From assembly GCA_963775275.1 (NCBI GenBank), contig CAVZII010000005.1, positions 1,674,001 to 1,738,000 of the forward strand: a stretch of 64,000 bases of DNA. The letters run 5' to 3'. Of this stretch, positions 36,164 to 46,106 are shown one piece after another. The position numbers and the translations under genes were made by a program. The DNA is from JANWHQ01 sp963775275. Lineage in GTDB: Bacteria > Pseudomonadota > Alphaproteobacteria > Caulobacterales > Caulobacteraceae. The stretch's first letter is position 1. Each line of letters starts with the position of its first letter. Under the pieces are notes generated by a model. That model worked only from the letters and a program-made list of their open reading frames with translations. It ran no database searches and had not been told where the DNA came from.

Positions 36164-37888
36164 ATGGCCGGGGCGTTGATGAATGGATGGGGGCCGAAGC
36201 GGTCGGCCCTGGCGGCCCGAGGGGCGGCCGCGTGGCGGGCGTTGCTCGTGTTTCTCAGGCGCTGGGACAAGGACGCGCTCGAGCGCGCCGAGATCGATGC
36301 CAGAAAGGCCGAGCGGCGCCTGCGTGAAGCGATCGATGTCCTGCCCGAGGGCGTGGTCTTCCTCGACGCGGAAGGCCGCTACATCCTGTGGAACAAGAAG
36401 TACGCCGAGATCTACCACCGCTCGGCCGACCTGTTCGCGCCGGGGCGCAAGCTCGCCGACACCCTGAAGATCGGCGTCGCCCGCGGCGACTACCCCGACG
36501 CGATCGGCCGCGAGGAGGACTGGATCGCCGATCGCCTCGCCCTGCTGAAGCACCCCGGCGTGCGTCACGAGCAGCGCGTCTCCGACGGCCGCTGGCTGAT
36601 GATCGAGGAGCGCGCCACCTCCGAGGGCGGGGTCATCGGCCTGCGCGTCGACATCACCGAGATGAAGGAGCAGGCCCAGGCGCTGCGCCAGGCGCTGGCG
36701 CGGGCCGAGGCGGCGAACCAGGCCAAGAGCCGGTTCCTCACCAACATGGGCCACGAGCTGAGGACGCCGCTGAACGGGGTCCTGGGCATGGCGACGGTGC
36801 TGGAGCGGGGCCGGCTCGATCCCGAGCAGCGCGAGGCTATCCAGACGATCATGACCTCCGCCGCGGCGCTGGACGCGCTGCTCTGCGACCTTCTGGACTT
36901 CTCGCAGCTGGAGTCCGGCGGGGTCCAGCTCGAGCCGGAGGCCTTCCATCTGGCCAGGGCCGTCCAGGAGACGGCGGCGCGCTTCCGCCAGGAGGCCTTC
37001 GCCAAGGGCCTGGGCTTCACCCTCGAGCTCGAGGAAGGCGCGCACCATGAGGTCACCGGCGACGCCCAGCGGATGAAGCAGGTGCTTTCGAACCTCCTCA
37101 GCAATGCCGTGAAGTTCACCTCCCAGGGCGGGATCTCCCTGAAGGCGTCGGCCGCGGGCCATGGCGAGGCGGGGCGCTGGACGTTCGAGGTCGCCGACAC
37201 CGGCGTCGGCTTCGATCCCGCCGACGCCGACCATCTGTTCCGGCGCTTCGAGCAGGTCGACGGCTCGCTCACGCGGCGCTTCAACGGGGTGGGGCTGGGC
37301 CTGGCGATCTGCAAGCAGCTGGTCGAGCTGATGGGCGGGACGATCCGCGCCGAGGGCCGCCCCGGCCGGGGCGCGACCTTCACCGTCGAGCTTCCCCTGC
37401 CTTTCGCCCGGCCAGAGGCGGCGCCCGCCGCGACGGAGCCGGCCGGCGCATCCCCCGATGGCCTGCGCGTGCTGGTGGCCGAGGACAATCCCACGAACCG
37501 CAAGGTGGTCGAGCTGATGCTGCGCTCGGTCGGCGCTGAGGTGGCGTGCGTGGAGAACGGCGCCGAGGCGGTGGAGGCGGTGCGGCTGGGGGCCTACCAC
37601 CTGGTCCTGATGGACATCCAGATGCCGGTGATGGACGGGCTGGCGGCGATCCGCCAGATCCGCGCCGAGGAGGCCAAGGCCGGTTCGCCCCGCCTTCCGA
37701 TCCTGGTGCTGTCGGCCAACGTCCTGCCCGAGCACATGGCGGCCTCGCAGGCCGCCGGCGCCGACGGCCACATGGGCAAGCCGATCTCTGGCGTCGACCT
37801 CATCGCCGCGGTGTCGGCCGCGGCCCACGCGGGCCCGGCGGACGGGCTTGGGGCGGCCGGCCAGGAGACGGCGCGCCGGGCCGTCTGA
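36164..37888 (+). CDS. Hybrid histidine kinase / response regulator, soluble
   Basis: A 574-residue protein. It has a short coiled start (residues 35-55), a PAS domain (about 55-165, LPEGVVFLDAEGRYILWNKKYAEIY), HisKA with His197 (NMGHELRTPLNGVLG), HATPase_c (N-box LSNLLSNAVKFT, G1 VADTGVGF, G2 GVGLGLAICKQL) and a C-terminal receiver domain with the acceptor Asp at 484 (LVLMDIQMPVMDG). No membrane segment is seen, so it probably senses a cytoplasmic signal. No Hpt or output regulator is adjacent. ATG at 36164 preferred for the GGGGGCGGAG before it; an ATG at 36134 is possible. Confidence 0.9.
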   Translation: MAGALMNGWGPKRSALAARGAAAWRALLVFLRRWDKDALERAEIDARKAERRLREAIDVLPEGVVFLDAEGRYILWNKKYAEIYHRSADLFAPGRKLADTLKIGVARGDYPDAIGREEDWIADRLALLKHPGVRHEQRVSDGRWLMIEERATSEGGVIGLRVDITEMKEQAQALRQALARAEAANQAKSRFLTNMGHELRTPLNGVLGMATVLERGRLDPEQREAIQTIMTSAAALDALLCDLLDFSQLESGGVQLEPEAFHLARAVQETAARFRQEAFAKGLGFTLELEEGAHHEVTGDAQRMKQVLSNLLSNAVKFTSQGGISLKASAAGHGEAGRWTFEVADTGVGFDPADADHLFRRFEQVDGSLTRRFNGVGLGLAICKQLVELMGGTIRAEGRPGRGATFTVELPLPFARPEAAPAATEPAGASPDGLRVLVAEDNPTNRKVVELMLRSVGAEVACVENGAEAVEAVRLGAYHLVLMDIQMPVMDGLAAIRQIRAEEAKAGSPRLPILVLSANVLPEHMAASQAAGADGHMGKPISGVDLIAAVSAAAHAGPADGLGAAGQETARRAV

Positions 37889-37977
37889 TCGCCCGCCGGA
37901 CCCCATCGCACGCCCTGGCCGAACGGGCGCTTCGCCGGCCTGGGTGAATCCCCGCTCGCCTGCCGCGCGACGCCCGA

Positions 37978-38003
37978 TTGACGGCTCCCAGACCTTCGAT
38001 ACT
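37978..38003 (+). promoter_or_regulatory. Candidate promoter of the autotransporter gene
   Basis: TTGACG at 37978-37983 and GATACT at 37998-38003 with 14 bases between them, in line with the Caulobacter-type -35/-10 pattern. It would give a leader of about 70 bases, which contains a GATCC-TTGG-GGATC hairpin (about 38015-38029). Prediction by eye only. Confidence 0.4.
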
Positions 38004-38083
38004 TTGCGCCGCACGATCCTTGGGGATCACTGAGCTGCCAGCGCGGTCATCGCGCCTGTCACTTCAGTCTTAGGGGGCTGACG

Positions 38084-41000
38084 ATGGGTTCGATGAGAGC
38101 GGGTGCGCCGGGAGCGCGCCGGTTCACCCGAGCAATCTTGCTGACATCGGCCCTGGGACTTGGGCTGATCGTCTCGGCTCCAGCCTTGGCTGCGGATGAG
38201 TGCGGCCCCGCGCCCGGCGGCGGCGGGACGGTCACCTGCACGACAGCCGCAAACCCCTATTCGGACGGGGTCACCTACACGCCGCCCGCGGACCTGACCG
38301 TCGTCCTGGACCCGGGGGTCTCAATTGATCGCACCACCGGCGGCGCGGCGGATGACGCCCTTTCGATCAACGTCACCGGCGTGGACGCCAACGTCGGGGT
38401 CTTCGGCAGCGACGCGCAGGTCCAAGCAGGCACAGGACTGCGCGACGGAATCAGCATCACCCACGACTACGGATCGACCGGGACGACCACCATCGATCTG
38501 AACGGTGTCGCCTACGGCCAGCGCCGCGGGATCAATGTCTATGGCGGCGGCGACGTGTACATCTCCACCTACGCGGCGTACGGCGGCTCGGCCGGCGGCG
38601 CCTATGGGGGGGACGGCATCCATGTCGAAGGCCTGAGCCCCGGATCGTCCGTCTATGTCGGCGCTAATTATGCGGCGTCGAACAACGGCAGCGGCATCCG
38701 CGTCTTCGGCGCGGTGAACGGCGACGTCCGGATCTCCGGGGGGCTCATGGCGGGCACGGCGTTCGGCGTCGTCGGCCGCGCCTATGGCGCGGGCGGGGTC
38801 CACATCCACGCCGGTTACGCGATCGGCGGGACCGGATCGGCGATCCTGGCCTCATCCTACGGCGGGGACGTCTACGTAGGCGCGTCGATTGCCAAGTCGA
38901 GCAGCACCAGCGACGCCGCCATCGATGTCAAGACATTCGGCTCAGGCTCGATCGAGGCTGCGGCCGGAACGGTAAGCGCGGTGCGCAGCGGCGTCTCCGC
39001 CACCGCCTATGGAACCGGCGGCGTGCATGTCGAGGTCGGCGCGGTCGTCTCCACGGCCCGCACCGGCGTCTATGCCTACAGCCACGGCGGCGACGTCACC
39101 GTCGACGTTGGAACCTATGCCGTGGGCGCGCGGGCGGGCGTGGCGGCGATCTCCTCCGACGGGGACGTCGCCGTGAACATCGCGCCGGGCGGCATCGTCG
39201 GGGCGACGGGCGATTATGGCGACGCCATCTATGCCGCTTCGAATCACGGCGCGATCAATATCAACGCCGCGGGCGCGTACGTGGCCGCCGTGGGCGTGGG
39301 AACCCGGGGCGTGGACGCGTTGGGCGGGACCGGCCAGGACGTGAACATCACCGTCGGCGCGGTGGTGACCACCGGGGCCAGCGCGCCAGGTTACGACACC
39401 GACGCAATCCGCGCCCGCGCCTACGGGACCGGCGCCATCAACATCACGGCCTACACGGCCGCCACCGTCGGGGCCTATTCCGAAGCCATCGACGCGAAGG
39501 GCGATGGGCCAGTCTCGGTGACCGCCGCCTACGCCCTAGCGACAGGCTATGCGGACCGGGCCATCGACGCCTATTCCACCAACGGCCCCGTGAACGTGGT
39601 CGTGGCGCTGGCCGCCGTGACGCAGGACTATTCCGACGCCATCGCCGCCCGTTCGGGCTCGGGCGACGTCACGGTGACGGCGGCGGTCGTCGCCGCGCCG
39701 GGATACGACGGACACGGAATCATCGCCCACAGCTTCGGCGGCGGCGACGTCACGGTGAACATGGCTCAGGCGGTGTCCTACGCCGAGGCGGTGACCGCCG
39801 AGACGTCCGGCGCAGGGGACGTCAGCGTCAACGTTGCTCCGGGGGGCGCGATCGTCACGACGGGCTACTACGGCGCTGGCATCGCGGCCCTCGCCGAGAC
39901 CGGCTCGATCGACATCAACGCCGCTGCGGACAGCACGATCACGACCATAGGATCTGACGCACAAGGGGTCTACGCGACCGCCTACGGGCCGGGGGCGATC
40001 AACATCAACGTCGGCGCGGTCGTCACGACCGGTCTGAGCACGGCCAGCCACCAGCCCACGGGCATCTACGCGCATCAGACCGGGTCGGGCGCCATCAACA
40101 TCACGGCTGGGACCGTCGCCACCCTTGGCGACTACGCCTATGGCATCGAGGCGCGGGCCGGAACCGGCGCCATCGACATCACGAGCGGCAACGTCTTAAC
40201 GAGCGGCTACGGCGCGGACGCCATCCACGCGTTCGGCGGCAGCGGCGTCTCGATCACCACCACCGGCCTGGTCGGGACGCTGGGCGACTACGCCTGGGGA
40301 ATCTCCGCCGAGACGCCGGGCCACGCGATCATCGACAATCAGGGGGAGGTCGATACCTCCGGCGCGGGCGCTGTCGGCATCGGCGCGGTCACCGTCGACG
40401 GCAAGATCGACATCACCAGCAACAAGGTCGTCTCGGAGAAGTTCACCGGAATCTATGCGACGAGCACGCATGGCGGCATCGCCATCAACGCCGCCGACAC
40501 CACGAGCCACGGATCGACCACCTCGGCGATCCTCGCCATCGGCGGCGCCAACGTCTCGGTCCATGCGGGCTCTGCGACTGCCACGGGCTACACGGCGACG
40601 GCCATCGACGCCCGGTCCACGGGAGGGAACACCGTCGTCACCGCGCTCGACGTCAATTCCGAGGGCAGCGGCATCTCTGCGATAAGCTCGGTCGGCTCCA
40701 CCCGCGTCGATCTGGTGTCGGTCCAGAGCTACTACGACGGGGTCCTCGCCCAGGCCGATCTCGGCCCCGTGAGCGTAGGCCTGGCAGACGGCGGCCTGGT
40801 CCACACCACCGGCTACGGCGGCCGTGGCGTCGCGGCGCTCTCCGGCGCCGGCCCGATCACCATCACCGGCGGCGACGGCTCGCGCATCCTGACAGAAGGC
40901 TCCAACGCCCCGGGCGTCTTCGCCTCCACCGCGGGCGACATCAGTGTCGATGTCGACACGGTCTCCACCTCTGGCGCCCTGTTCGCGGCGGGCATCCAGG

Positions 41001-44000
41001 CGAACGGCCTCGGGTCGGGCGGCGTGAGCCTTTCCAGCCGAAGCGTCACGACCGCCGGCTCCTTCTCCGACGGGATCGCGGCGAGCGCGGTCTCCGGCCC
41101 AATCGACATCACCAGCGGCGACGTCTCCACCTCCGGTGCGTTCTCGGACGCCATCAATGCCGCCGGCGGCTCTTCCATCTCGATCACCACCACCGGGGCG
41201 ACGACCGCGACAGGTCTGTCTTCCTCTGGCGTGTCGGCCTTCTCCAACGGCCCCGTCAGCATCGACAACGCCGGAACGATCCAGGTTTCCGGCGCGGGCG
41301 GGAGCGGGATTTCCGCGCTCTCCTTCGGCGGCGACGTCTCGGTGACGAGCAACCGCGTGAGCTCGCAGTATTCGAAGGGGATCGACGCCTTGGGCGGGGG
41401 CGCGGTTTCGGTCAATGCGGCGTCCACGACGAGCAATGGCCTGAATGGAATTGCGATCAGCGCGGTCGGCCTCGGCGACGTGGCGGTCACGGCCGGCCAG
41501 GTCACCGCTACGGGCGCAGGCGGTATCGGCGTCTACGCCCTGTCCTACGCCGGCGCCGCCGCTGTCCAGGCCCGGCAGGTTTCGGCGACGGGTTTCGGCG
41601 TCCTGGCCGCAGCCGCTCACGGCGACGCCGCGGCGGTGCTGGAGCCCGGCGGCTCTGCGGTCGCCGTCGGCCCTTCGGCGTATGGGATCAAGACCTTAGC
41701 CATTTCAGGCTCGGCCACGGCCAACACGTCAGGCGCGAGCGTGAGCGCCGCCGGCTCGCAGGCAGTCGGTGTCTCGGCCGTATCCAGAGCCGCAGGCTCG
41801 GCCGCCATCCTGGCCGGCCGGACCGTAGTCTCAGGCCAATACAGCCTCGCAGTCTTCGCCAAGGCGGCGCAGGGCGACGCGAGCATCACCGCCCAGTCGA
41901 CCTCCGCTTCGGGCGACTTCAGCACTGGCGTTCTGGCATGGGCGGTGCAGGGCGATGCGAGCATCACCGCCCAGTCGGCCTCCGCCTCGGGCCGATACGC
42001 CCAGGGCGTCCGCGCGCAGGCCTCGGGCGACGCCTCGATCACCGCGGGCGACGTCACCGAGGTCGGCGACAACGGCGTGGGCGTTTCGGCGGTGGGGGGC
42101 GACGCGCCCTCGCCGCAGCCGCTGCTGGCCACCGGGAATGCAGTCGTCGTCACCACCGGAACCGTGAGCGCGGAGGGCGCCAGCGCGGTTGGCGTCGCGG
42201 GCCTCGCCGGCGGCGGGGATATCTCGGTCACCAGCAATGTCGTGCGCGTGTCCGGCGCCGGGGCGCTGGGCGTCAAGGGGCGCAGCCTCTACGGCGGGAA
42301 CGTGAGCATCACGGCGACGGACGTGAGTGTGGCCGGCGCAGGCGCGACCGGCATCCTCGGCCGCGCCTACGGCAATGGAACGCTCACCATCACCAGCGGC
42401 GACGTCTACGCATCGGCCACTGCGAGCGACACTGCGAACGCCATCGATGCCCGGGGCCATTCGTCCATCTCGATCACCACCACCGGGGCGACGACCGTCG
42501 TCGGCGTCCTCGGGAACGGAATCCGCGCCGACTCGAGCGGGTCGGTGACGATCGACAACCTTGGCGCCGTCCACGCCGCTGGCCTGGGCGCCGCCGGCAT
42601 ATACGCGACGAGCTCCAGCGCGATCACGATCGGGAGCCAGACCGCAGTGGCGGGCGACGGGTTCGGGATCGAAGCGCGGGGAACCGGCCCGATCACCATC
42701 AACGCCGCCTCGACCACGACCAACGGCGACGGCTTCGACGCGATCCTGGCGCTCGGGGGAGGGGACGTGTCCGTGACTGCCGGATCGGTGTCGGCGGATC
42801 ACTTCGTCAGCGGCGGCATCGCCGCCTTCTCCCAGAGTGGCCACGTCACGCTCCAGGCCGCGCAGGTGTCGGCCTACGGGACAGGCGTGTTCGTCGCGAA
42901 CGGGTCGGGCGCGTCCAACACGCTGAGTCTCGGCGATGTCACGTCCCGGCGGGATGCGGTCATCGCCGGCGCGGGCGCGGATCTCGTCAATATCTCGGCC
43001 GGGTCGACGGTTCGCGGCGGGGCCGGCGTCGGCGTATGGTTCCTGAATGCGGCCTCCGCGACCCTCGACAACGCCGGGACCCTGACATCGGACTCCGGCG
43101 TGGCGATCCTTTCCGATGTCGCCCCGGTGACGGTGAACAACACCGGCTCGGTGATCGGCGGGGTGTTCCTGGCGGGCGCCGCCGACAGCTTCAACAACGC
43201 GGCGGGCGGAACCTTTGCGGCAGTCGACTCGGACTTCGGCGGCGGGGCGGACGTGCTCGCCAACGCCGGGACCGTCGCCCTGGCCGGAGCCGGGACGCCG
43301 GTCAGCGTCACCTTCGCGGGCCTGGAGCAGTTCGACAACGCCGGCGGTCTGGTCGACCTGCGCGGACGCGGCGCCGGGGACGAGCTGACCTTGCCCGGCG
43401 CGTTCAATGCGACGGGCTCGAGCCGCCTGGCGGTGGACGCCTTCCTCGGCGGGACAGGCTCGATCGCGGACGTGCTGAAGGTGAACGGCGCCATCACCGG
43501 GTCCACGGCGGTGACCGTGCAGGACACCAACGCCGGCCCGGGCGCCTTCAACCCCACGGGCATCCTTCTGGTGGACGCCAGCGGCGGCGCGGGAACGCCG
43601 GCGGCTTCGGCCTTCACCTTGGCGGGTGGCCCGATCGTCAAGGGGCTGTGGCGGTACGACCTCTATCTGAAGCCGGACAAGACCTTCGTCCTGGCCTCGC
43701 TGCCCTCGGCCACGGCGTTCAACACGCCCTATCTGGCGAGCGCGCTGCAGGGCCTGTTCGGCGCCTCGCTCCTGACCCTGGACGACCGCCTGGACGACCT
43801 GCGCACCCTGCAGTTCGCCTCCACGCCCGTGCGCCTGGCGGCGCTGGCCTCGGACGCGGGGGGCCGGCTGCCGGCGGGCGGAGGCAAGGACAACGGCGTG
43901 TGGGCCCGCGTCGTGGGCGGCCACGAGAGCCGCGACGCCAGCCAGACCGTGAGCCTGCTGGGCGTCTCCACGACCTACAACCTCGACTACAAGCAGAGCT

Positions 44001-44710
44001 ACGTCGCCTTCCAGAGCGGCTTCGACCACACGATCTCGCGCGGGCCCGACACCTTCGTCTTCGGCGCCAGCCTCGGCTACGCCAACAGCAACGGCGACTT
44101 CGACGCCGGCGGATCGTTCCAGCTGAACGGCCTGACCGCCGCCGGCTACGCCGAGTACATGCGCGGCGGCTTCTTCGGCCATGTCGTCGGCCAGGGCGAG
44201 TGGCTGACGCTCGACTACAAATCCGCCGCCGGCTCGGCCAAGCCGCACACCCAGACCTACGGGATCAGCGCCGGCGCGGGCTACCGGGTCCAGCAGGGCG
44301 TCTGGTTCGTCGAGCCCGACGCCAGCCTCGACTGGGCCGACACCAGCGTGGACGCCTTCACCCTGCAAGGCGCCAACGTCACGTTCCGCGACGGGGAGAT
44401 GCTGCGCGGCCGCGCCAAGCTGAACATCGGCGAGGTGCTGTACGCCGACCATGGCGGCATGCGCATCGAGCCGACCGTGAGCGCGGGCGTGGCCAAGGCG
44501 TTCGAGGGCGGCGCCTCTGCAGACGTCGCCTCGGGTCCCGGCGTGACGCTGAGCGACAACGGCCGGCCGACCTGGGGCGAGTTCGCCTTCGGCGTGCGGG
44601 TCATCGACCTGGGCTCGGGCCTCTCGGGCTTCGTCAAGGGCCAGTACGATGGCCTCAGCAACGAGTATTCGGGCTATAGCTTCAAGGCGGGCCTGAAGGT
44701 CCGATTCTAG
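38084..44710 (+). CDS. Giant autotransporter (type Va) with beta-solenoid passenger
   Basis: A 2,208-residue outer-membrane/secreted protein. The Sec signal peptide ends at residue 36 (SAPALA). The passenger (about 37-1880) is a continuous run of 18-22-residue Gly/Thr/Ser/Ala-rich repeats of the kind GxIxITSGxVxTxG-ysxAIxAxG, which should fold as a long beta-helix. An alpha-helical linker (LASALQGLFGASLLTLDDRLDDL) leads to a C-terminal autotransporter barrel (about 1930-2208) beginning GVWARVVGGHES and ending in Phe (LKVRF), the BAM signal. No protease or lipase motif is seen, so an adhesin or biofilm role is the best guess. GGGGG precedes the ATG at 38084; an in-frame ATG at 38093 is possible. 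Long repeats make assembly error possible. Confidence 0.9.
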   Translation: MGSMRAGAPGARRFTRAILLTSALGLGLIVSAPALAADECGPAPGGGGTVTCTTAANPYSDGVTYTPPADLTVVLDPGVSIDRTTGGAADDALSINVTGVDANVGVFGSDAQVQAGTGLRDGISITHDYGSTGTTTIDLNGVAYGQRRGINVYGGGDVYISTYAAYGGSAGGAYGGDGIHVEGLSPGSSVYVGANYAASNNGSGIRVFGAVNGDVRISGGLMAGTAFGVVGRAYGAGGVHIHAGYAIGGTGSAILASSYGGDVYVGASIAKSSSTSDAAIDVKTFGSGSIEAAAGTVSAVRSGVSATAYGTGGVHVEVGAVVSTARTGVYAYSHGGDVTVDVGTYAVGARAGVAAISSDGDVAVNIAPGGIVGATGDYGDAIYAASNHGAININAAGAYVAAVGVGTRGVDALGGTGQDVNITVGAVVTTGASAPGYDTDAIRARAYGTGAINITAYTAATVGAYSEAIDAKGDGPVSVTAAYALATGYADRAIDAYSTNGPVNVVVALAAVTQDYSDAIAARSGSGDVTVTAAVVAAPGYDGHGIIAHSFGGGDVTVNMAQAVSYAEAVTAETSGAGDVSVNVAPGGAIVTTGYYGAGIAALAETGSIDINAAADSTITTIGSDAQGVYATAYGPGAININVGAVVTTGLSTASHQPTGIYAHQTGSGAINITAGTVATLGDYAYGIEARAGTGAIDITSGNVLTSGYGADAIHAFGGSGVSITTTGLVGTLGDYAWGISAETPGHAIIDNQGEVDTSGAGAVGIGAVTVDGKIDITSNKVVSEKFTGIYATSTHGGIAINAADTTSHGSTTSAILAIGGANVSVHAGSATATGYTATAIDARSTGGNTVVTALDVNSEGSGISAISSVGSTRVDLVSVQSYYDGVLAQADLGPVSVGLADGGLVHTTGYGGRGVAALSGAGPITITGGDGSRILTEGSNAPGVFASTAGDISVDVDTVSTSGALFAAGIQANGLGSGGVSLSSRSVTTAGSFSDGIAASAVSGPIDITSGDVSTSGAFSDAINAAGGSSISITTTGATTATGLSSSGVSAFSNGPVSIDNAGTIQVSGAGGSGISALSFGGDVSVTSNRVSSQYSKGIDALGGGAVSVNAASTTSNGLNGIAISAVGLGDVAVTAGQVTATGAGGIGVYALSYAGAAAVQARQVSATGFGVLAAAAHGDAAAVLEPGGSAVAVGPSAYGIKTLAISGSATANTSGASVSAAGSQAVGVSAVSRAAGSAAILAGRTVVSGQYSLAVFAKAAQGDASITAQSTSASGDFSTGVLAWAVQGDASITAQSASASGRYAQGVRAQASGDASITAGDVTEVGDNGVGVSAVGGDAPSPQPLLATGNAVVVTTGTVSAEGASAVGVAGLAGGGDISVTSNVVRVSGAGALGVKGRSLYGGNVSITATDVSVAGAGATGILGRAYGNGTLTITSGDVYASATASDTANAIDARGHSSISITTTGATTVVGVLGNGIRADSSGSVTIDNLGAVHAAGLGAAGIYATSSSAITIGSQTAVAGDGFGIEARGTGPITINAASTTTNGDGFDAILALGGGDVSVTAGSVSADHFVSGGIAAFSQSGHVTLQAAQVSAYGTGVFVANGSGASNTLSLGDVTSRRDAVIAGAGADLVNISAGSTVRGGAGVGVWFLNAASATLDNAGTLTSDSGVAILSDVAPVTVNNTGSVIGGVFLAGAADSFNNAAGGTFAAVDSDFGGGADVLANAGTVALAGAGTPVSVTFAGLEQFDNAGGLVDLRGRGAGDELTLPGAFNATGSSRLAVDAFLGGTGSIADVLKVNGAITGSTAVTVQDTNAGPGAFNPTGILLVDASGGAGTPAASAFTLAGGPIVKGLWRYDLYLKPDKTFVLASLPSATAFNTPYLASALQGLFGASLLTLDDRLDDLRTLQFASTPVRLAALASDAGGRLPAGGGKDNGVWARVVGGHESRDASQTVSLLGVSTTYNLDYKQSYVAFQSGFDHTISRGPDTFVFGASLGYANSNGDFDAGGSFQLNGLTAAGYAEYMRGGFFGHVVGQGEWLTLDYKSAAGSAKPHTQTYGISAGAGYRVQQGVWFVEPDASLDWADTSVDAFTLQGANVTFRDGEMLRGRAKLNIGEVLYADHGGMRIEPTVSAGVAKAFEGGASADVASGPGVTLSDNGRPTWGEFAFGVRVIDLGSGLSGFVKGQYDGLSNEYSGYSFKAGLKVRF
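40159..42507 (+). repeat. Long-period internal repeats of the autotransporter passenger
   Basis: Three related modules begin near 40159, 41095 and 42376. Each runs in the same order: ITSGxV, SITTTG, IDNxG, SGAGxxGI, VTSNxV-like, INAAxTT, xVxAGxxxA. The second and third share a 34-base identical DNA stretch (41174-41207 and 42474-42507). The period is not constant (about 310 and 425 residues), so modules have gained or lost solenoid rungs. Confidence 0.65.
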
Positions 44711-44729
44711 AGCTGGTCCGAGCACGTCC

Positions 44730-45858
44730 ATGACCGAGGCGCCCGAGGCGGCCCGCCCGCCCGAGGCCGATCCGACCGAGACGATCTCCGCCCTGCCGGA
44801 AGGCCAGACGCGGATCGCCTGCTCGCGCAACATGGCCGAGTGGATGGCCACGAACGGCGTGAGCCTCGCCTTCACCTCCTACCAGACCGGCCAGCTCTTC
44901 CTGGTGGGACGGATGCCCGACGGCCGGATCTCGTTCCATCAGCAGAACTTCGTGCGCGCCATGGGCCTGCACGGCGAGCCCGAGCGGCTCTATGTGGCGG
45001 GGCTGAACCAGCTGTGGCGGCTGGAGAACGTGCTGGCGCCGCACGAGCGGGCGAACGGCCATTTCGACCGGCTCTACATGCCGCGCAACGCCCAGGTGAC
45101 CGGGGACCTGGACATCCACGAGCTGGCCGTGGACCGCGCCGGCCGGGTGATCTTCGTCAACACCAAGTTCTCGTGCCTGGCGGTCCCCTCGATCTCCAAG
45201 AGCTTCCGCCCGATCTGGAAGCCGGCCTTCATCTCCAGGCTCGCCGGCGAGGACCGCTGCCACCTGAACGGCCTGGCCATGCAGGACGGCCTGCCCAGGT
45301 ACGTCTCCTGCGTGGGCGTGAGCGACATGGTGGACGGCTGGCGCGACCACCGGCGCGAGGGCGGGATGGTGATCGACGTCGGCGACGACCGCACCGTGAC
45401 CGAGGGGCTGTCCATGCCCCACAGCCCGCGCCTGCGGCGCAACGGCGAGCTGCTGGTGCTGGACTCGGGACGGGGGTTCCTGGAGCGGGTCGATGCGGCC
45501 ACCGGCGCACGCGAGACGATCTCGTTCCTGCCGGGATTCGCGCGGGGAATGGCGCTGTGGAACGGCTTCGCCCTGGTGACCGTCTCCCTGCCCCGCGACG
45601 GCAGCTTCGAGGGTCTGCAGCTGCAGGAAAACCTCAAGGCGCGCGGCGGCGAGGCGCGCTGCGGAATCCAGGTCGATCGACCTGAGGACTGGCGACGTGG
45701 TCAACTGGATCAGCCTGACCGGCCACATCAAGGAGCTGTTCGACGTGGCGGTCCTGCCGGACGTGGTCTGCCCCATGGCCGTGGGCCTCGGCGCGCCAGA
45801 GATGTCGAGCCTGATCAGCTTCGAGGAGACCTTCGGTCCGCTCGACCCCACGGCGTGA
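44730..45858 (+). CDS. TIGR03032-type protein (WD/NHL-like propeller), frame broken near the end
   Basis: About 375 residues after correction. Family-like segments are RIACSRNMAEWMATNGVSLAFTSYQTGQLFLVGRMPDG, ELAVDRAGRVIFVNTKFSCLAV, RCHLNGLAMQDGLPRYVSCVGVSD, GLSMPHSPRLRRNGELLVLDSGRGFL and LPGFARGMALW. One extra base near 45675 shifts the frame; without it the sequence reads IDLRTGDVVNWISLTGHIKELFDVAVLPDV to a TGA at 45856-45858. There is no signal peptide. It begins 19 bases after the autotransporter stop and is probably co-transcribed. Function unknown; a beta-propeller fold is my inference. Confidence 0.78.
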
Positions 45859-46106
45859 CCGACCGCCGGCGACACGGTCTGGCGCGCTTCTTGAACCCTC
45901 GCTCGTGGACACGGCGCGGCGGATCGCGCCGGGACCGGCCGGCCTGACGCAGAACGGATTCCCGCCCGCGTTGACCGGTCTTGCTGTGCCTGGTCCGAGA
46001 TGGTGTTCTCGGGCCGGTCTTGAAGAATGGGTTGGGCGTGGCGGACGGGTCTGACGTCAGCAGAGTGGTGCTGCGCTCTCGAGCGCGCCCGCCGACGCTT
46101 GGGCGC

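Noticed and set aside
38700..42900. Regular repeats in the autotransporter as a CRISPR array
   Set aside because: The repeats are in frame, degenerate at DNA level and keep a solenoid protein pattern; no identical repeat-spacer structure and no cas genes.
41831..44875. Long - strand open frame opposite the autotransporter end
   Set aside because: Composition mirrors the codon bias of the + strand gene; the + strand has a full autotransporter barrel ending in Phe.
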